Assembly (NCBI GenBank): GCA_964649085.1
Contig: CAZYPN010000022.1
Span: 1-64,000 of the forward strand
Length of the DNA stretch: 64,000 bases
Direction of reading: 5' to 3'
DNA from: JADMJV01 sp964649085
GTDB taxonomy: Bacteria; Vulcanimicrobiota; Xenobia; Xenobiales; JADMJV01
Positions within the stretch are counted from its first letter, which is position 1. The number at the start of each line of letters is the position of its first letter. The position numbers and the translations under genes were made by a program. Shown here piece by piece: positions 60,497-64,000 of the stretch. The notes under the pieces are model-generated. The model saw only the letters and a program-made list of their open reading frames with translations, had not been told where the DNA came from and did no database searches.

Positions 60497-62041
60497 CTAG
60501 CGGCGGGCGGGGTGGTCTGGGGGGAGCAAGACAGCCAATCCGGCTGATTCTGGGCGAGGTTCCTGGCCCGAGAGTTCGCGCGTGCCGGCCTCGTGCCAGG
60601 CTCGGGTAGCTGCCTGGGCGCGCAAGTTGTACTGGTAGAGCGCGTGTTCTCGCGAGAATTCCTGGGCGTTAACGTGATGGATCAGTTGCACCACGTTCTT
60701 AATGTCCGAGGTCATGGCCAGATTCAGCCCGCCGCTCTGCCAGACCGAACCGGTGCGCACGGCGTCGCCGATCATGATGAGGTTATTGCCTGACGTGGTG
60801 GTTTCTGCTTTGCGGTTTTGCACCACCGTGATCTGGCCCGCTCCCCAGGAGATGTCCTCGGGGCGGATCTGCTTGCCCATCACCATGGACGCCCGATGGG
60901 CCAGATAGCTGGTGCGTTCCTCGGGGCTGAGTTGACGGACGCTTTCGTCGGCCTCTACCGAGACCCAGGTTTGAGGGTATTTGGCGTGTCCCGTGGCCAT
61001 GTAGTGGCGCAGTTCCTCGCCTTCGTAGCAGGCAAGCTTGCGATAGTTGTTGTCGGTCTCGAGGGGCTGCTCCACCAGCCCGCCAAGGTAGACCTTTCCT
61101 TCCGACTCTTCCAGAAAGCGAATTCCCAGGCTGTTTCGGGTGGGGCTGCCGGCACCGTCGGCCACGACGATGAGGTCGGGAGTGAAGGCGGCCGATTTTG
61201 GACCCCGTGCCTGCAGCTGGCCATCGACAAACTCTACCGGCTCAAGCTGCACCGAGTGCAGGTTGTTTTCGTCCTGAGGGCCGACCACCACCCGATGGTG
61301 GGGAGCATACTGAACCCCCAGTTCCTGGGCTCGTTGGTAAAGCGCCTTCTCCACATCGCTGATGCGGATCTGTCCCACATTCTCCGATTCGATGACCTCG
61401 CGGCCGTTGACGAAGCCTCGACCCTGCATCGGGCGTAGCTCGTCGCTCAGCCCGGAAGCCTCTTTGACCTCGTCGTAGATGCCGTAGTCGACAAAGCTGT
61501 GAAGTGTAGACATGCGGGCGTTCAGGTGATGGGGTCGTTTGTAGTCGGAGTCGCGGACCTCCACCACCGTAACCTGCAAGCCTTCTTCAGCGAGCTTGAT
61601 GGCCGTCGCCAGACCCCCGGGGCCACCGCCGATCACGACCACTTCGCGCACTCGTTGCTGAAGACCCGATCGGGCCTTGTCGCGAAAGGCTTCAACCGTG
61701 CCAGGGACGGCCTGAACGTCTGGCAGGGAAGGGTCCTCGATGAACATCGACCCCCACGAGTTGGGCCTGGCTTGCTGGCCCTGGTAGGTGGTGGTACTTA
61801 CTTCGAGGGCAGAAGGCGGCGGGAGGGGTGCCTTGGATTCTTCGAGAGGGGGGGCCTCAACTGGCAGGGTTTGGGGGGGCAGCGGGGATGCCGTGAGCTT
61901 CTCCAGGCGATCTACCGGACCCTCGGCTTCTGGCAAAGGCACAGGAGGAGACGGGGCTGTTTGTTGCCATGCACCCGTCGGCTTCAGCAAAAACTGGAGC
62001 GGGCGGAACTGCTGGGAGATACCGTTGTGCGGAGACACCAT
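60497..62041 (-). CDS. FAD-dependent monooxygenase-like protein
   Basis: 514 residues. The first 125 are a Pro-rich, low-complexity extension. The FAD domain begins with VVVIGGGPGGLATAIKLAEEGLQVTVVE. DLIVVADGAGSPTRNSLGI and the second FAD motif NNLIMIGDAVRTGSVWQSGGLNLAM follow. This matches the flavoprotein monooxygenase (PHBH-like) fold. No pathway neighbours suggest a substrate. The start is ATG 62041; a shorter start is possible given the low-complexity N terminus. Confidence 0.82.
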   Translation of the reverse strand: MVSPHNGISQQFRPLQFLLKPTGAWQQTAPSPPVPLPEAEGPVDRLEKLTASPLPPQTLPVEAPPLEESKAPLPPPSALEVSTTTYQGQQARPNSWGSMFIEDPSLPDVQAVPGTVEAFRDKARSGLQQRVREVVVIGGGPGGLATAIKLAEEGLQVTVVEVRDSDYKRPHHLNARMSTLHSFVDYGIYDEVKEASGLSDELRPMQGRGFVNGREVIESENVGQIRISDVEKALYQRAQELGVQYAPHHRVVVGPQDENNLHSVQLEPVEFVDGQLQARGPKSAAFTPDLIVVADGAGSPTRNSLGIRFLEESEGKVYLGGLVEQPLETDNNYRKLACYEGEELRHYMATGHAKYPQTWVSVEADESVRQLSPEERTSYLAHRASMVMGKQIRPEDISWGAGQITVVQNRKAETTTSGNNLIMIGDAVRTGSVWQSGGLNLAMTSDIKNVVQLIHHVNAQEFSREHALYQYNLRAQAATRAWHEAGTRELSGQEPRPESAGLAVLLPPDHPARR

Positions 62042-62100
62042 GGAGAAAATTCACCAGTGAGCCCGGCAGAACCTTTGTACGACCCGGGCCGGGCCTGGAC

Positions 62101-62126
62101 AAAAAAAAGCCCGGATTGCTCCGGGC
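62101..62126 (-). terminator. Intrinsic terminator of the C11 peptidase gene
   Basis: A 7-bp stem GCCCGGA, loop TTGC, TCCGGGC (62109-62126), followed on the minus strand by eight Ts. It lies 27 bp after the peptidase stop. Confidence 0.8.
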
Positions 62127-62152
62127 GACGGGGACACTGACTTTGCAAAAAA

Positions 62153-63508
62153 CTATCGGACCTTTTGCAGCATTTCATCCCAGCGGGTTTCCTTGGCCCA
62201 CTTGGTGGTGCTATAGGGAGCGAAGCTGATGCGGTTGCGATCTTCTTCGTCCAGGTTGGGAATGTCGTTCATTCCGGCCATTCGCTGCTTGTCGATTTCG
62301 ATGTTCAGTCCGGTGGCATTGGGGTAGCGGCTGCTGTGCTGCTCGGCGATCACGGCATCGGTGAGGGCCTGCTTGACCTGGGCCGCGGCATCACCGATTT
62401 CACCGCCGAACTTCTCGCCAGCCAGCTGGACGAAGTGACCCATATCGGCGAAGTCGTAGAACTTCTGGGTTTTCTGAGCCACCGACAGGAAATCGGCCTT
62501 GCTGAGGTTGCTGTCGAGCACTTTGCCTGCAAAATTGTCGATGGCCTCGCTCAAGGCCGGCATCTTGCGCAGGTCGACGGCCGACATCGTGCCCAGGTCG
62601 CGCTGGTTGCCCTCGGCCATCGTCACGACGGCTTTGGCCATGTCTTCGGGGGTCAGGGGGTCGCGGGCCCGCAGGGCTGCCGCCGCGTAGTTGAGCACCT
62701 TGGGGGTGAGGATGCGGCTGACTTCGTTGCTCTTTTTCTCGCCCAGAGCCTGATCATACTGCCAGCCGGCGCCGCCTTCGACCTCTTCAGAGGCCACCAG
62801 AATGTCGGCATAGTCCTTCAGCTGGTGGGCGATTTCGGTGGAGGCCATCAGGCACTGGTCGAAGCCGAGCACGTCGATTTTTCGGCCCGTCTTCTCGTGG
62901 GCGATGCGCAGGGCGTCCTCGAGGTCGGCGGCACCCATCCAGGTGTGCTTGCTTTCCGAGTGATGGGCTCCCTGCCATCCCGAACCGTGGTCCGAGGCGA
63001 TCAGGAAGAAATGCTTGGAGGGATACTTTTCCATGGCCCAGGCAATCGAGTTGCCCATGTTCTGAGCGTTGGCCATATCGTGGTCTTTACCCAGGTCCTC
63101 GAGCACCGGGGAAGTGAGGCCCGGGGTGCTGTCGGTCTTCAACTCGTAGCGCACCACGCTGCCACCGCGGGGTTGGTGGCTGGTTTCGGCCAGGATGTTC
63201 ATCTCGGGGGTCGTGCCCACCCGCTCGGCCTCATCGAGGTCCTTTTGCATGTAGGTGTAGAGATTGTTGTCGGAAACCGAGTAGACGAGTACGGTCCAAT
63301 CCTTGAGGGCCGGCTGGGCCGGGGGTTGGGGCTGCGTCGGGGGCTGCGGCTCGGGCTGCGTGGCCGGGGGCTGCTGGCTCGGGGGCTGGTTGCTGGAAAG
63401 CTGAACCTGGTCGCCGGCGGGGGCGGAAGCGGCTTCGCTGGCCGCGGGGCGGGATGCACGCGCAGGGCTGCTCAGAGTTTTGCTGGCAAAGTTGGATGAG
63501 ATGTTCAC
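62153..63508 (-). CDS. Clostripain-like peptidase (family C11)
   Basis: 451 residues from GTG 63508, with GGAGG 8 nt upstream. Residues about 1-70 are Ser/Ala then Pro/Gln-rich, with no signal peptide. The C11 catalytic pair is His in LIASDHGSGW and Cys in VLGFDQCLMAS, in the usual order, and TVLVYSVSDNNLYTYM begins the domain. C11 enzymes cleave after basic residues. The Pro-rich N terminus containing GDQVQLSS may be a sorting or spacer region. Confidence 0.88.
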   Translation of the reverse strand: MNISSNFASKTLSSPARASRPAASEAASAPAGDQVQLSSNQPPSQQPPATQPEPQPPTQPQPPAQPALKDWTVLVYSVSDNNLYTYMQKDLDEAERVGTTPEMNILAETSHQPRGGSVVRYELKTDSTPGLTSPVLEDLGKDHDMANAQNMGNSIAWAMEKYPSKHFFLIASDHGSGWQGAHHSESKHTWMGAADLEDALRIAHEKTGRKIDVLGFDQCLMASTEIAHQLKDYADILVASEEVEGGAGWQYDQALGEKKSNEVSRILTPKVLNYAAAALRARDPLTPEDMAKAVVTMAEGNQRDLGTMSAVDLRKMPALSEAIDNFAGKVLDSNLSKADFLSVAQKTQKFYDFADMGHFVQLAGEKFGGEIGDAAAQVKQALTDAVIAEQHSSRYPNATGLNIEIDKQRMAGMNDIPNLDEEDRNRISFAPYSTTKWAKETRWDEMLQKVR

Positions 63509-63616
63509 GGACCGGGCCTCCTCAGATGTGTGTGGTGTCTGAGGTGAGGTTAGCAGGCCCCCGGCCTGGGAGATGTTACCAGGAGTTTTCTGGTTCGAAA
63601 TTTAGAAAAAGCGAAA

Positions 63617-64000
63617 TCAGGAAACGACCGCCTGAGCTTCACTGGCACAGACCCGCAGCACCTCGTCCAGGCTGACCAGTCCTCGCTCTACCTTGCGCAG
63701 ACCGTCTTCCAGCAGCGAAGTCATGCCTTGCTGGCGCGCCGTGGTGCGAATCTGAAGCGCGGTGCCGTCGCGTTCGATCAGTTCACGGATCTCGTCGCTG
63801 ATGGTGAGTACCTCGTACAGGCCCACACGGCCCCGGAAGCCCGTGTTGCGGCACGCCTCGCATCCGGTCCCGGCCATAAGTGGAAGTTCGGGTTGTTTCA
63901 TCAGGCAAAGCAACTCCTGCTGAGAAGCGGTAGGTTCGACTCGCCGGGCGCACTGCTGGCACACCCGTCGAATCAGCCGCTGAGCCACTCCGCCGACCAG
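63617..64000 (-). CDS. GspE/PilB-type secretion or pilus ATPase, C-terminal part (runs off the right edge)
   Basis: The frame is open from the right edge to the stop at 63617, giving 127 residues. It begins in LVGGVAQRLIRRVCQQCA and continues with the zinc-binding pair CQQC and CEACRNTGFRGRVGLYEVL, ending in the helical C-terminal lobe. This is the last part of the type II secretion/type IV pilus assembly ATPase, which powers the machine whose outer-membrane channel could be the secretin at 16983-19454. The nucleotide-binding motifs lie outside the window. Confidence 0.9.
   Translation of the reverse strand: MVGGVAQRLIRRVCQQCARRVEPTASQQELLCLMKQPELPLMAGTGCEACRNTGFRGRVGLYEVLTISDEIRELIERDGTALQIRTTARQQGMTSLLEDGLRKVERGLVSLDEVLRVCASEAQAVVS

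Overview
The window comes from a GC-rich bacterium with a Gram-negative type envelope: there is a secretin, an alginate-export type outer-membrane porin, a lipoprotein nitrite reductase and periplasmic respiratory enzymes. It also carries Hanks-type Ser/Thr kinases, an FHA-ABC exporter fusion, a von Willebrand A protein, a C11 (clostripain) peptidase and a partial GspE/PilB ATPase. I cannot name the phylum from sequence alone. The mix recalls poorly cultured GC-rich lineages, and nothing here fixes the taxonomy. I saw no rRNA, tRNA, CRISPR array, transposase or phage gene.

Region 1 (1-21 kb) is general cell biology. It holds a truncated HNH-type protein, a decayed gene fragment, a phospholipase D-like protein with a coupled unknown protein, a vWA protein, a small metallopeptidase-like protein, EngB, an asparaginase with an extra C-terminal domain, a Ser/Thr kinase behind a strong terminator hairpin, a minus-strand operon (kinase, FHA-ABC exporter, two unknown exported proteins), a type II/IV secretin, a C39-like peptidase and an SGNH hydrolase.

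Region 2 (21-60 kb) is largely a nitrogen-oxide respiration island. Nitrate/nitrite conversion is assigned to a Tat-exported molybdopterin complex of the periplasmic nitrite-oxidoreductase (NxrABC) clade with a TorD-like chaperone. Nitrite reduction is assigned to a lipoprotein copper nitrite reductase fused to cytochrome c (NirK-c), with NirV and SCO proteins. NO reduction is assigned to an sNOR-type haem-copper NO reductase (norS-norY-senC order) with a CuA subunit II. Around these lie two NnrS-family proteins, an RIC/YtfE-like di-iron repair protein, a c-type cytochrome, protoporphyrinogen oxidase, radical SAM proteins, a DGC zinc-binding protein, two related SAM methyltransferases, and an unusual cytochrome b-ferredoxin-MvhD fusion. 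Together they could carry nitrate to N2O; no nosZ is visible. Unrelated genes (MazEF, Uma2, cardiolipin synthase, a PLP decarboxylase, an EF-hand protein with a radical SAM partner) are interspersed.

The island is bound together by regulation. Thirteen FNR/DNR boxes (TTGAN-N4-NTCAA type) sit upstream of its genes. Two Crp/Fnr regulators encoded here have the E-x-x-S-R recognition helix that reads such sites, and one carries an FNR-like cysteine set. At six genes the spacing is identical to the base: box, 22 nt, a -10-like hexamer, 6 nt, ATG. This predicts leaderless mRNAs driven by class II FNR promoters. The same hexamer-N6-ATG arrangement, without a box, also precedes the HNH, phospholipase D-like and C39 genes, so leaderless translation may be common in this organism.

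Region 3 (60-64 kb) has a bidirectional terminator, a FAD monooxygenase-like protein, a C11 peptidase with its own terminator, and the C-terminal end of a GspE/PilB ATPase running off the right edge.
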